Part shown: piece after piece, positions 25,656 to 35,409 of the stretch
How positions within the stretch are numbered: position 1 is the stretch's first letter
Layout: each line of letters opens with the position of its first letter
Source: Candidatus Methanomethylophilaceae archaeon
GTDB taxonomy: Archaea; Thermoplasmatota; Thermoplasmata; Methanomassiliicoccales; Methanomethylophilaceae
DNA length: 62,816 nucleotides
Direction of reading: 5' to 3'
Assembly: GCA_017540825.1 (NCBI GenBank)
Contig: JAFYAH010000047.1
Span: forward strand, 1 to 62,816
Translations under genes and position numbers: made by a program
The notes under the pieces: model-generated
Told to the model about the DNA's origin: nothing
Database searches by the model: none
Seen by the model: the letters and a program-made list of their open reading frames with translations, nothing else

Positions 25656-26088
25656 ATATGGCATAAAGGAGATAAAGAACCAGCACGACGAGCAGCGCGT
25701 CCACGGAGAATGATATGTTCATGCGGAAGGCAGGATTGGCGCCGGAGATGGCCGCCTGGACCAGGACGGAGACGACTACTTTCACCATCACCACCAGGGC
25801 CATCAGCCAAAACGTGCGCGCGTTCTCCAAGGTGAAGAGGGGCTCTCCGGAACGAAGGCGCCTTATCATCCCGTCCAGGAGCAGGATGGCCCCCGCCAGG
25901 GCTATGCAGCCGGTCAGAAGATCGACATCCGTGGTGGCCGGGAACCCGTATCTCTCCACGGAACGCAGGCATTGCAACACGGCATAGGCGAAGAACACGG
26001 CTGTCGCGACAAGAGCCGCAGAGAGGAGCCAGTGGGCCGCCGAGAGAATCCTGCTCGAGCCGACGGCATTGTCGTTCAATTCTTCCAT
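25609..26088 (-). CDS. DUF2975 family membrane protein
   Basis: A 159-residue protein with four hydrophobic segments (about residues 15-45, 59-75, 91-113 and 128-147). The SGEPLFTLENARTFWLMA loop between segments two and three is the DUF2975 hallmark. Such proteins are typically encoded with a YozG-type Xre regulator, as here. Function is unknown. A TATA box (TTATTAATCC on the minus strand) lies about 30 bases before the ATG in the AT-rich divergent region shared with the secreted protein gene. Confidence 0.82.
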   Translation of the reverse strand: MEELNDNAVGSSRILSAAHWLLSAALVATAVFFAYAVLQCLRSVERYGFPATTDVDLLTGCIALAGAILLLDGMIRRLRSGEPLFTLENARTFWLMALVVMVKVVVSVLVQAAISGANPAFRMNISFSVDALLVVLVLYLLYAIFKHGSSLQAEVQDMV

Positions 26089-26215
26089 AACCGTCTAACC
26101 GTTGATATAGGATTAATAAGTTACGACAATAATATATTGAAATACAATAATTGATTAATGATATACGTTTATTTTTTGCCAAATTACAAATACTGATTCC
26201 GACGATTCTAGATGC

Positions 26216-26824
26216 ATGAAAACTGACAAGCTGATCGCTATAGCGGCCATAGCAGCGATAGTCTCCGTCGGCGTCATAGCCCTGGGATCCATGGCGCTCA
26301 ACCATGAATCCGCAGGGAGCACCGTCCAACACGAGGCCAGGAGCATAGACGTCAATGCCCCGGGCGGCGCCAGCGAATACTGGTACAACGAGGACAGGCT
26401 CTCGGTCCATCCGTCTGCCGATGCGAGAAGGGTGATCGTCAACGGCGTCCCTTCCGACTTGGCCGTCCTATATCTGAGAATCGAGGTCCCCTCTAACGGG
26501 GGGCTGTTCAGATACCTGGAGATCGACTGGAAGGCCGACGACGACGCGTCGGTGGTGTCGTTCTGTAATCCTCCTGCGATATATGGCATGACGCTGTACC
26601 ACGATGCCAGGATGGGACCCACGGGACGCATCGTCTACTCCGAGCCCAAAGGGACGTTCGGGGAAGGCGGCACCCACAATTTCGACAAGATCGAGCTGAG
26701 GCTGACCGGATCGAACGACATCGCGGTTACCCTCAAGCTGGGGATGTCCGAGGACGGCAAGATCAACGAGTACGTCTACCCATACGACTTCCACATGGTA
26801 GTCTCCGAGCCGTCCCAGCGATGA
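26216..26824 (+). CDS. Uncharacterised secreted or membrane-anchored protein
   Basis: A 202-residue protein with an N-terminal signal or anchor: MKTDKLIAIAAIAAIVSVGV, basic then hydrophobic over residues 6-27. The exported part appears beta-rich and contains no family motif I recognise; a single cysteine in VSFCNPP is notable. The ATG is about 26-30 bases downstream of an AT-rich TATA-like stretch (AAATTACAAATA, 26181-26192), consistent with leaderless expression. It is divergent from the DUF2975/Xre pair. No function can be assigned. Confidence 0.7.
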   Translation: MKTDKLIAIAAIAAIVSVGVIALGSMALNHESAGSTVQHEARSIDVNAPGGASEYWYNEDRLSVHPSADARRVIVNGVPSDLAVLYLRIEVPSNGGLFRYLEIDWKADDDASVVSFCNPPAIYGMTLYHDARMGPTGRIVYSEPKGTFGEGGTHNFDKIELRLTGSNDIAVTLKLGMSEDGKINEYVYPYDFHMVVSEPSQR

Positions 26825-27138
26825 TCGAAGCTGCGCTCGGCCTTCCAGGCGCGGCTGGAAACCATTTGTCAGGCGATAAAAAGCGACTCTGGACAGAAGA
26901 AAGCGTCAGCAGTCTGAAGATTGAGCTGCAAGCAGAGTCGCATCGCTTTTCTTCCGTACGAATCGCCTTCTGACAGCTTCGTCCTTCTCCATCGGCTGGC
27001 ACGGCCCGACGATAGCCGCGCCCAGTCCATCGAAGATCCGGCGACCGCTCTGCATCCAATCGATGACGACAAAGAAAAAGAAAGGGCGCGAGGCCCGTTT
27101 GAAAGGGGCGGGGGCATCCCCCCCCGTCTTTTAAAGGA
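26825..27138. other. Intergenic region with a long inverted repeat and a G/C-run hairpin
   Basis: No convincing gene is seen in these 314 bases between two converging genes. A perfect 9-bp inverted repeat, GCGACTCTG at 26883-26891 and CAGAGTCGC at 26933-26941, encloses 41 bases; the flanks extend it imperfectly (AAAA/TTTT). Near the right end, GGGGG-CAT-CCCCC (27110-27122) forms a short hairpin followed on the minus strand by TTTC, a weak terminator candidate for the gene at 27139. Confidence 0.5.
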
Positions 27139-27912
27139 TCAGCGCCTGGACTTGGGCTTCCCGAAGTTCTTCACGGGCTTCCTGTAGACCCAGACCAGGA
27201 GGACGATCGCCAGTATGACGAATATCACGACGAGGGCGATGTAGACGCTGTAGTCGTTGTCCCCGACGAAGAAGTCGTGCTTCTCGTCGAGGCCCTTGAT
27301 GTCGACGACGCCGCCGTTCGCGGACTCGACCCAGAAGGTGTGCTTCCCGCTGGAGGCGTCGGCGACCCAGTCGTACGTGGCGGTCCCTTTTCCGTTGCTG
27401 CTGACGCTGAAGGTGGTGTAGCTGTCGTCCATCTTCTGGCCGTCCACCCAGAAGTACACCCCGTAGCCGGAGAGGTCCACGGTGGGGTCCTTGAGGGCGA
27501 TGGAGGCGGTCAGGGTTATGGGCTCGACAGCCTTGAAGTCGAACCTGTCGACTACCTTGCCTATGTCAACCTCGGCTCCGCTCTCGTCGGTGTAAGTGCC
27601 GGTGTAGGTCACTTCGAGAGTGTATCTGCCGACGGTGGTGGGCGCGGTGACCGTCAGGGTCTCGGGCGTTCCGCTGTCGACTTCCCCGGTCGTGGGGTAC
27701 ACGGCGCTGGACATGGTGTTGCCCTTGGAATCGACGACCTTGGCAGAGTAGCTGATGTCGATCTCCTCGTGGTCGGAGTCGGTGTAGATTATGGTGAAAT
27801 CCGCATCCTCGTCCACTGCGATCACGCTCTTCTCGCCGTCGATGCTGTGGTAGGCCCCGTCGACCCCGATGGACGGGATCAGGACGAGGGCGGCCGCCAT
27901 GACAGCGGCCAT
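27139..27912 (-). CDS. Surface protein with N-terminal signal and C-terminal membrane anchor
   Basis: A 257-residue protein with a hydrophobic N-terminus (MAAVMAAALVLIPSIG, signal-like but lacking an obvious basic n-region), a beta-rich extracellular middle with Ig-like TVTAPTTVGRYTLEVTYTGTY, and a C-terminal membrane segment (VYIALVVIFVILAIVLLVWVY) followed by the basic tail RKPVKNFGKPKSRR, cytoplasmic by the positive-inside rule. The gene begins 18 bases after the stop of the giant STT3-like gene, so it is cotranscribed and may work with it at the cell surface. The start could lie slightly upstream at a non-ATG codon. Confidence 0.72.
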   Translation of the reverse strand: MAAVMAAALVLIPSIGVDGAYHSIDGEKSVIAVDEDADFTIIYTDSDHEEIDISYSAKVVDSKGNTMSSAVYPTTGEVDSGTPETLTVTAPTTVGRYTLEVTYTGTYTDESGAEVDIGKVVDRFDFKAVEPITLTASIALKDPTVDLSGYGVYFWVDGQKMDDSYTTFSVSSNGKGTATYDWVADASSGKHTFWVESANGGVVDIKGLDEKHDFFVGDNDYSVYIALVVIFVILAIVLLVWVYRKPVKNFGKPKSRR

Positions 27913-27929
27913 GATCAGTGCTGCTTTGC

Positions 27930-30900
27930 TTACCTGCGTGAGAACACCCCCCTCTTGCTTCCGAGCCAGAACACAGCTATGAGGAGCAGTATTCCGACAG
28001 CCAGCATGAACCAGATGCCCACAGGCACTCCGGACCTCTGGTTGACGATGTTGTCGCCGCTCGCGCTCATGGAGTCCATGGTCACGTCGACGCTGGCAGG
28101 CGTCAGGCTGAGGGTCTTGGAGGTTCCGTCGCAGTCGACCACGACTGTGCTGGAAGGCACGGTCATGCCGGTCGCATCGCCGTTGGGCATGTACTTGACG
28201 TAGAACACGGCGGTCTCCAGCCCGTACAGGGTGAAGGACTCGCCGCTCTTGTGTATGGTGTAGCCGTCCTTGTCGGACACCAGCACAGACCATCCGGTGG
28301 CGGAGGGCAGGCTGAAGGTGACCGTCTTGGCGTAGTTGTCGTTGTTGACGATGGTTATGGCGTACATGTACTCCACTGCGGAGACCTTGTCGAGGCTTCC
28401 CTCGTGCTCTCCGGACCTCTCTCCGGAGGTGAGGATCTCGATGCCCTTGGATCCGGTGTGGACCGCGGAGTTCTCGGTTATCTTGAGGGTCTTGGAGCTC
28501 GAGTCGGAGATGTTGGTGACTACGACGTCCATTCCCTTGGACCCGACAGCGACGACCCTGTCGTCGTAGATTCCGGTGACGGTCACGGCCTTGGAGGATT
28601 CCGCGGGCACGTTGACGCTGACGGTCTTGTTGAGGGACCAGGCGGAGCCGGCGGTCACGACGTAGGTCGCGGCCCTGGTCGTCAGGTTCTCGATGTTCAG
28701 GGTCACGGACCCGTATCCGTCGGAGAAGGCGGCTTCGGATATGGCGGCCTCGAACTTCGCGTCCTCGTCCACCGCGTCGGACCCGTCGCCGGCGACAGCC
28801 ACGTTGACGACGGAGCCGTCCGCGAGGCCGGTGACGTACCTGCTGGCGGAGTACTTGTACTCGGTGCCGCTGGAGGTATGGTCGGCTTCGACCGCGAAGG
28901 TCGCAGACGTCATCGTGTAGGGCATCTTGACGGAGAACTGCCCGGAGGTGATCTCGGAGCGGATGCCTATGTTGTCGTTGGTGACGGTGACGTATCCGTC
29001 AGCGGCCACTCCGATGTATCCGGTCACGGTCATGGGAGCGACGTTGGCGGTCATGTCGAGGGTGCTGGGAGCGGTTCCCGACACGAGGTCGATCATGTAG
29101 TTCTTCACGTCCGCCGTCGAGGTGGCCCCTGCGGCGGAGGTGAGGTAGTAGACGTATCCGTCCTTGAAGTAGTAGGTGTCGCCGTCCTCGAAGTACTCGC
29201 CCTCGTCCTCGTTGGCCACGATGGTGAGCGTGTCCGAAGCTCCCTTGGTTATGGTGACGGCATGGGCGTCGACGACGTCGAGCCCGACGAGCTCGGCCTG
29301 TCCGGGGTACACGTACACGGTTGCGTCGTTGTACTTGCCGGCGGTCGTGATCTTGGCGGTGTACTGGCCGGGGTTGACGCTGGCGCTCTCGCCCGCTGTC
29401 AGGACCACCTCGTCGCCCGTGCTGTAGGGAGCCAGGGTCATCGAGTACTCGGGCGTGATGCTGACCTTCTTCACGTAGTTGGTCGGAGCGGTGGACGAGG
29501 TGTACTGGGACAGGGTGACGTAGACCGTGGTGTTCGAGGTTCCCGAAGAGACGGTAGTGGACAGGTTGCTTCCATAGAACATGGAGTTGTCTATGGTACC
29601 GTCGTTGAAGGTGACCTTGCACTCGGTCTGGTCGGGCATGTAGAACTGCCACTGCCCGGAGGAGTTCGTCATGCCGTACATGACGTAGCTGACGTCCTTG
29701 TAGGTGAACTCGGCTTTGGCGGCCACGTATCCGAGGCCGACGTTGCTGGAGCTGGTTCCGCTCGCGTACCTGAAGTGCGCGGTGACCCTCCTTCCGTCGT
29801 CCATGCTCAGATCGCCGAGGTCGGTGGCGGAGGAGACGGTCTTGGACCCGACGTAGACGCTGTCGCTCTCGTCGTTGGCGAAGATCGTGTAAGTTCCAGC
29901 GGGGAGGTATGTGGTGAACACGCCGTCCTCCGCGACCGCCTTGATCGTCTGCTTGTCGCTGTTGACGAAGAAGACGACACCGGAGGTCTTGGCGTCTCCG
30001 GACATCAGGGTTCCGGTCACCTTGCACGACCCGTACTCGTTGAGCGTCAGCGTGCCGTCGTAGGTTCCCAGGACGATCTTGCCGGCGTCGATGCCGTAGA
30101 CGGTGTAGAGCTGGGAGACCGTCCCTGCGGACCTGGGGAGGCTGACCTTGCCGTCGTGGGAGACGGTGCTGAAGGTGCCTGCGCTGAACGTCAGCGGGAC
30201 GCTGCTGGAGACCTCGACCTCTTCCGCGGGATAGGCGGTGATGGTGGCGGTCCTGTTGCTGCTGGATATCGTGTAAGTGGTGGTCAGCTCGGAGACGTAT
30301 CCTCCGGTGAGCTGCAGGGAGTAGGTTCCTGCAGGGACGCTGACGACCGCGGTGCCCTCCTTTATGTCGGCGTAGTACTGGACGCCCGAGGAGGTGTTGG
30401 TGGCTACCACGCGGCCTCCGTCGATGGCCACTCCCTTGGAGTCCTTGACGGTGGCGGTTATCGTCTTGGTGGTTATGGCCACGGAGAGCCCGGTCACCTT
30501 GTTGCTGTCGTCGCCTGCGACGGTGAACTTCGAGGTTCCGATGGATGTGGCCGAGGAGTCGCGGACGGTGACGTCGTACTGACCCTCCAGCATGTTGGCT
30601 ACAGAGAAGCTGCCGTCGGAGGTGTCGAACTCGTACTTCGCGTCGGACACGTCGCTGTTCTGGAAGACCACCCTCAGCGGGTTGCCGGTGATCGCGTTGT
30701 CGCCGGCGACTATCTGTCCGCTGACGTCGACCGCGGGTATGTTGCAGACGGCGGGGACCGAGTTCTTGAACGCAGCGAGCTCGACGTCGCCGGACTTCAG
30801 GAGCACGGTGTATCCGTAGGATCCCGAGGGAACGGCCAGGCTGTACTTCCCGCCCCTGACGGTGTCGGAGGAGACCAGGACGTCCTTGCCGGTCTCGCTG

Positions 30901-33452
30901 TTGTACGTGTAGAGCTCTGCGGTGAGCCCGTCGAGGTTGACGTCGCTCTCGGACACGACGCTTCCGGATATCGAGGTCGCGCCGCCGACGCCGGTGTACT
31001 CGTATACCATGTATGAGGAGAGGTAGTTGATGCGACCTCCCTCGGACTTCTGCAGCGCGATAGCGTCGGAGCAGTCCATGTACTTCCAGTCGCTGTCGGA
31101 GCTGGGGTTCTTGTCGGAGGTGTACCTGACGATCCACTTCTTCAGGTCGAACCCGGCCATGCCGACAGGGCTGGCGGCGACGGTTCCGTCGCTGGAGGAG
31201 AGCTCGTAGAGGTAGCTGTAGGAGCTGGACTGCCCGGCTTCGGACGCTGAGGGCCCTATGAGGGCTTTCCAGAGGAAGGTCTCGTACATCTCGTCGGTGT
31301 AGACGGTGTATCCGTAGTATGTGTTGTAGGTGAAGAACTGGGTCGCCGCGCCGTAGCCGTCGATTGCGTAGTCCGCGAAGTAGGCCATGGTGGAGAACTG
31401 GTCCCCGCTGCCGTACTGGAGGGCGATCATCGAGGGGTCGAGGAGGACGTAGGATATCTTCTGTCCAGCTCTGGCGCAGACCTTGTCGTAGGTGTTCGCG
31501 AGATCGACGGTGCTCATGTTGTCGGTCATGCTCTTGACGCATGCGAAGTACATCGCGTTCTCCTTGTTGACCTCGGACTTCAGCTTGCCGTAGTACTCGG
31601 AGTTGTTCCTGAGCTCCTCGTAGAGCGCGTTGGAATCGGTGGAGTACTTCTTGATGTCGTCGAACGCCTCGGAGCTCGAGAAGTCGGACTCGAAGTCGCT
31701 GATGTTGTTGGACATCATGATGCGCAGGATCATGGACGCTATGGCGCCTGAAGACCCTTCGGAGAGCAGCGTATGGGCGACGGCCGAAGCGCCTTTTCCG
31801 GTGGAGTCGGACACGGTCTTGAACCCGCCGTAGGTGGCGGCGTCGTAGGTGTAGTCCATGCGGCTCACGAGGGCGCCGGACTTGGCCTGGCCGTCGAAGG
31901 CCTCCCATACATCCTCGACGGGATAGCTGTCTCCGGTCTTGATGGTGTACTGGGTGTTGCCGTTGTACAGGACGTTCTTGGAGTCGTTGGTGGGGACCCC
32001 CGCATCGAGCGCGTAGACGAAGTTGGGGACGATGACGAGGAACGCGACTATGATGACGGTCGCGAAGGGTATGGGGGAGATCATCTTCCTGAAGGCCTTG
32101 GGGATGCCGGCGGACTTCATGTCCTTGTACCACTCGCCGAGCTTAGCGTACTTGACGAGCTTGACGAGGGCCGCTCCGGACGCGACGCCGAAGACGCAGC
32201 CGACTGCCGCCGCGGTCCCGTAGGAGGACCAGACGGCGAAGAACATCATGTAGAGCCAGACGGTGACGAACAGCCTGGCGCTGGAACGGTCCTTCCTCAG
32301 GAACACGTAGGTCTCGTAGATGGCGAGGCATATGGGGAGCCACATCGTGAGCCATCCGTAGTAGGAGGCGACGTTGGACATCGACACATGCTCGTTGACG
32401 ATGTTGCCCATGAGGGCGGTGAACACGGAGTTGCCTCCGACGAGGTCGTCGAAGAGGTCGGCGGAAACAAGGTAGATCACGCCGAGGACGACGACGAAGG
32501 CTATGACGAGGGCAGGGATCGTGATGACCCAAGACACTTTCTTGAGCGCCACGAACGCCGCTCCGAACACACATGCTAGTATGACGAGGAGGCAAGGTCC
32601 GGAGAAAACCGCGTCCCAGAGTCCAGCGGGAAGATAATATGCGGCGGCCATGGCAAGAGCGATGACCATCATTATAGCGTACGCCATGAAGGGCTGGACC
32701 ATGTCCTTATCGGACAGGCGGCGGACAGCGATATGGACGACCATGGCTGCGGCGGCCACCGCGATGAGGACGCCGAACCCGTTCCAGGTGAGGGCTGCGA
32801 GGCCCATGAACACTCCGGCGATGACGCTGTTGACGATCACGGTCTTGCGGCCGTCCTCCTCGTCGAGGGCTTTGGCGGCCCTGAACATGAAGAACGACAT
32901 GAACGCCACGAGGAACGCTGCGAGAGCGTACTCGTTCCCGTTGGAGAACACGGACGAGGCTATGGGGAGCGGAAGGAACGCAAAGACCAGAGCCGCGACC
33001 ACGCCGATGGTCTTGTTGCCGAACATCTCCTTGGCAACAAGGTACACGGGTATGCAGGTCAGGGCACCGATCACAGGGTTGAGTCCACCCAGAGCCGCCG
33101 AGGGGGTAGTGAACGACGCGACGCCCGCTGCGATGAAGTCGAGAAGGGGCGGATTGACGTTCAGTCCTCCGACAGGATAATTGACGGCGGAGTCGGCGCC
33201 GATGGCGTAGCTGCCGTTCAATATGCTTTCGATCACATGCAGGTGATATTGTGCGCCGGAACCTCCGGACAGCGCGAAATCGCTGCCGGCGGAGATGCCG
33301 TATGCGAACACCGTCCTCAGCAATAATGCTATGACGACGATGACGCAGACGGAAAGGGCGCACCAGTGGTCTTTCAACCACGAGTTGCCGCTTGAATCGC
33401 GGCTTACCTCCTTTCCGGAGGCAGAGGCTGACTCTTTTCCTGATTTGAGCAT
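27930..33452 (-). CDS. Giant STT3/AglB-like oligosaccharyltransferase-related membrane protein
   Basis: An 1840-residue protein. The first 480 residues hold about a dozen membrane segments and STT3-like landmarks (YHLHVIESILNGSY, VNYPVGGLNVNPPLLDFIA). AglB enzymes transfer lipid-linked glycans to Asn-X-Ser/Thr. The long exterior part has an STT3-like soluble region (LVSRMDYTYDAATYGG, VLLDPSMIALQYGSG), then roughly 900 residues of Ig-like and carboxypeptidase-regulatory-like repeats, then a C-terminal membrane anchor (IWFMLAVGILLLIAVFWLG). Two catalytic signatures look altered: the first-loop Asp is Gly (GSGAQYHLH) and WWDYG reads RMDYT. Catalytic activity is therefore uncertain. The AT-rich upstream region contains a TATA box (TTATTATATAGG). 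Confidence 0.78.
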   Translation of the reverse strand: MLKSGKESASASGKEVSRDSSGNSWLKDHWCALSVCVIVVIALLLRTVFAYGISAGSDFALSGGSGAQYHLHVIESILNGSYAIGADSAVNYPVGGLNVNPPLLDFIAAGVASFTTPSAALGGLNPVIGALTCIPVYLVAKEMFGNKTIGVVAALVFAFLPLPIASSVFSNGNEYALAAFLVAFMSFFMFRAAKALDEEDGRKTVIVNSVIAGVFMGLAALTWNGFGVLIAVAAAAMVVHIAVRRLSDKDMVQPFMAYAIMMVIALAMAAAYYLPAGLWDAVFSGPCLLVILACVFGAAFVALKKVSWVITIPALVIAFVVVLGVIYLVSADLFDDLVGGNSVFTALMGNIVNEHVSMSNVASYYGWLTMWLPICLAIYETYVFLRKDRSSARLFVTVWLYMMFFAVWSSYGTAAAVGCVFGVASGAALVKLVKYAKLGEWYKDMKSAGIPKAFRKMISPIPFATVIIVAFLVIVPNFVYALDAGVPTNDSKNVLYNGNTQYTIKTGDSYPVEDVWEAFDGQAKSGALVSRMDYTYDAATYGGFKTVSDSTGKGASAVAHTLLSEGSSGAIASMILRIMMSNNISDFESDFSSSEAFDDIKKYSTDSNALYEELRNNSEYYGKLKSEVNKENAMYFACVKSMTDNMSTVDLANTYDKVCARAGQKISYVLLDPSMIALQYGSGDQFSTMAYFADYAIDGYGAATQFFTYNTYYGYTVYTDEMYETFLWKALIGPSASEAGQSSSYSYLYELSSSDGTVAASPVGMAGFDLKKWIVRYTSDKNPSSDSDWKYMDCSDAIALQKSEGGRINYLSSYMVYEYTGVGGATSISGSVVSESDVNLDGLTAELYTYNSETGKDVLVSSDTVRGGKYSLAVPSGSYGYTVLLKSGDVELAAFKNSVPAVCNIPAVDVSGQIVAGDNAITGNPLRVVFQNSDVSDAKYEFDTSDGSFSVANMLEGQYDVTVRDSSATSIGTSKFTVAGDDSNKVTGLSVAITTKTITATVKDSKGVAIDGGRVVATNTSSGVQYYADIKEGTAVVSVPAGTYSLQLTGGYVSELTTTYTISSSNRTATITAYPAEEVEVSSSVPLTFSAGTFSTVSHDGKVSLPRSAGTVSQLYTVYGIDAGKIVLGTYDGTLTLNEYGSCKVTGTLMSGDAKTSGVVFFVNSDKQTIKAVAEDGVFTTYLPAGTYTIFANDESDSVYVGSKTVSSATDLGDLSMDDGRRVTAHFRYASGTSSSNVGLGYVAAKAEFTYKDVSYVMYGMTNSSGQWQFYMPDQTECKVTFNDGTIDNSMFYGSNLSTTVSSGTSNTTVYVTLSQYTSSTAPTNYVKKVSITPEYSMTLAPYSTGDEVVLTAGESASVNPGQYTAKITTAGKYNDATVYVYPGQAELVGLDVVDAHAVTITKGASDTLTIVANEDEGEYFEDGDTYYFKDGYVYYLTSAAGATSTADVKNYMIDLVSGTAPSTLDMTANVAPMTVTGYIGVAADGYVTVTNDNIGIRSEITSGQFSVKMPYTMTSATFAVEADHTSSGTEYKYSASRYVTGLADGSVVNVAVAGDGSDAVDEDAKFEAAISEAAFSDGYGSVTLNIENLTTRAATYVVTAGSAWSLNKTVSVNVPAESSKAVTVTGIYDDRVVAVGSKGMDVVVTNISDSSSKTLKITENSAVHTGSKGIEILTSGERSGEHEGSLDKVSAVEYMYAITIVNNDNYAKTVTFSLPSATGWSVLVSDKDGYTIHKSGESFTLYGLETAVFYVKYMPNGDATGMTVPSSTVVVDCDGTSKTLSLTPASVDVTMDSMSASGDNIVNQRSGVPVGIWFMLAVGILLLIAVFWLGSKRGVFSRR

Positions 33453-33547
33453 TCTATAAGTCTCCGTCTTTAGAATGGCGGTTGATGAACCGTCCTATAT
33501 AATAAGTTTTAGCCCATAATATACTATAATATATAATGCGAGAAGTT

Positions 33548-34225
33548 TCAAACAGTATATGGGCGGTACTGTCCAGCTCGGTTAGCCGTCTTGATGTCGT
33601 CCAGGAACGATCTGGCGGACGCGCGAGGGTCGTCGGAGCCGTATATCGCCCTTCCGACTATGGCGTAGTCTGCGCCTGCGCGTATTGCGTCCGAGGCCTT
33701 CCCGCCCTGGGCGCCCACCCCTGGGGACAGTATCTTCTTCCCGGGCCCGACCACGGAGCGTATCGCGGATATCCTCTCGGGACGCGTAGCAGGGGCTATG
33801 AACCCCGCGGCCCCGCATTCCGAAGCCATCCTGGCCATCTCCTCCGCATGGATCGCGGTGAACATCCTCGCCCCGGGATGGCTCATCTCCGTGACGGCGT
33901 AGATCTCCGCCCCTCCTGCGGCCTCCACTGCGGCCCTGAGGGAGTCATCCCCGGTGAACGCATGGACGATCACTGCGGAAGCCCCCCTGGAGACAGCGTT
34001 CTCGACTATCAGGCGGACCGTGTTGGGTATGTCGGCGACCTTGAAGTCGCATATGACCTCCGACGTCTCCGCGAGGCGGGTGATCATCCTGGGCCCCTCG
34101 GACAGGACCAGCGGCCAGTTTATCTTGATGGCGTCGACCAGGTCCCCGACCTTCTCGGCCACGGCCATAGCCTTCGCGCCGTCCGTCTCGTCCAGGGCCA
34201 GGACGAGCCTGCTGTCCTTTCTCAT
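33548..34225 (-). CDS. pyrF: Orotidine 5'-phosphate decarboxylase
   Basis: Final step of UMP synthesis. The catalytic DFKVADIPNT tetrad motif (Asp-Lys-Asp) is present near residue 60, with LVLALDET at the N-terminus and GVGAQGG and GRAIYGSDDP near the C-terminus for phosphate binding, as in archaeal OMP decarboxylases. I chose the ATG at 34225 because a TATA box (TTTAATATGT, 34249-34258) lies 25-30 bases upstream, giving a leaderless transcript; an ATG at 34234 with GGAGG before it is the alternative. It is divergent from the radical SAM gene. Confidence 0.92.
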   Translation of the reverse strand: MRKDSRLVLALDETDGAKAMAVAEKVGDLVDAIKINWPLVLSEGPRMITRLAETSEVICDFKVADIPNTVRLIVENAVSRGASAVIVHAFTGDDSLRAAVEAAGGAEIYAVTEMSHPGARMFTAIHAEEMARMASECGAAGFIAPATRPERISAIRSVVGPGKKILSPGVGAQGGKASDAIRAGADYAIVGRAIYGSDDPRASARSFLDDIKTANRAGQYRPYTV

Positions 34226-34278
34226 GAGCCGCATGACGCCTCCCGACACATATTAAACCATCGTGGCGATGGACGGGC

Positions 34279-35325
34279 ATGATCGAAGAGATGGAATGCG
34301 GCTCGGCGTGCTCCGGCTCCCTGGCCAAAGGATGCGAGCACTGCATCAACGGATCCAAGATGGTCCTCCTAGTCACCGGGAAGTGCCCGTGCGGCTGCTA
34401 CTACTGCCCCGTGTCCCTGGAGAAGAAGGGGAAGGACGTCGTCTACGCAAACGAGCTGCGGGCGCAAAGCGACGAGGACATCCTGGCCGAGGCGGAGTCC
34501 ATGGAGGCCACCGGGACCGGGATAACCGGAGGGGACCCCCTCATTTGCATGGAGCGCACTGCGCATATGATACGCATGCTGAAGGACAGGTTCGGGCCGG
34601 AGCACCACATCCATCTCTACACCGCCACCATGGACCTGCAGAAGGCCAAGGCCCTGGAGGATGCTGGGCTGGACGAGATACGCTTCCACCCGCCCAGGGA
34701 GATGTGGACGCGCATGGGCGAGACCCAGCTGGCCAGGATAGCCGAGGAGTGCGGGATGGACGTCGGGATAGAGGTCCCTGCGCTACCGGGCTCCGAGGAC
34801 GAGCTCTGCGCCCTGGTCGATTACGCCATGTCGGTCGGTGCGGATTTCGTCAACCTCAACGAGCTGGAGTTCTCGGAGAGCAACTGGGACATGATGGCTG
34901 CCAACGGCTACGAGGCCAGGGACGAGGTGTCCGCCGCAGTGCTCGGGTCGGAGGAGGTCGCCAGGGCGGTCATGGAGAGGTGCGAGGGGAACATACACTT
35001 CTGCTCGTCCCCCTTCAAGGACGGGGTGCAGCTGAGGAGGAGGCTCGTGCGCAAGGCGGAGCGCGCGTGCACAGACTACCAGGCGATCACCGAGGACGGC
35101 ACCATCGTCCGCGGGTTCGTCTACGCCAAGGACCCTTCCGCCGCCGCGGAGAGGCTCAGGGAGCTGGGCGTGGAGGAGGACATGATGCGCGTGATGGACG
35201 ACAGGGTCGAGGTCGCCCCGTGGATCCTCGAGGATATAGCCGAGGACCTGGAATACAGATGCTACATGTCGGAGCAGTATCCGACCGCCGACGCCCTCGA
35301 GGTCGAGAGGACGCCTCTGAACTGA
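34279..35325 (+). CDS. Radical SAM protein
   Basis: A 348-residue protein with an N-terminal zinc or extra-cluster knuckle (GCEHCINGSK) and the radical SAM cluster motif CPCGCYYCP (CxxxCxxC) near residue 36-43. GTGITGGDPL near residue 78 is the GGE-type SAM-binding segment, and EIRFHPPREMW and EVPALPGSEDE follow. It belongs to a conserved archaeal group of radical SAM proteins whose substrate I cannot name. It shares the short divergent promoter region with pyrF. Confidence 0.85.
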   Translation: MIEEMECGSACSGSLAKGCEHCINGSKMVLLVTGKCPCGCYYCPVSLEKKGKDVVYANELRAQSDEDILAEAESMEATGTGITGGDPLICMERTAHMIRMLKDRFGPEHHIHLYTATMDLQKAKALEDAGLDEIRFHPPREMWTRMGETQLARIAEECGMDVGIEVPALPGSEDELCALVDYAMSVGADFVNLNELEFSESNWDMMAANGYEARDEVSAAVLGSEEVARAVMERCEGNIHFCSSPFKDGVQLRRRLVRKAERACTDYQAITEDGTIVRGFVYAKDPSAAAERLRELGVEEDMMRVMDDRVEVAPWILEDIAEDLEYRCYMSEQYPTADALEVERTPLN

Positions 35326-35409
35326 GAGAAAGGAGGGACGAGCCCTCCATGAAACCGTTTTATCTGGTTTTCCCCAAACCGCGCCTAGGCTGCCGAAGGG
35401 GGACCGGGA

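Noticed and set aside
27930-31016. Long plus-strand frames (over 900 codons) antisense to the STT3-like gene.
   Set aside because: They are Gly/Val/Asp-rich artefacts of high GC and codon bias opposite a protein with clear domains, membrane segments and anchor.
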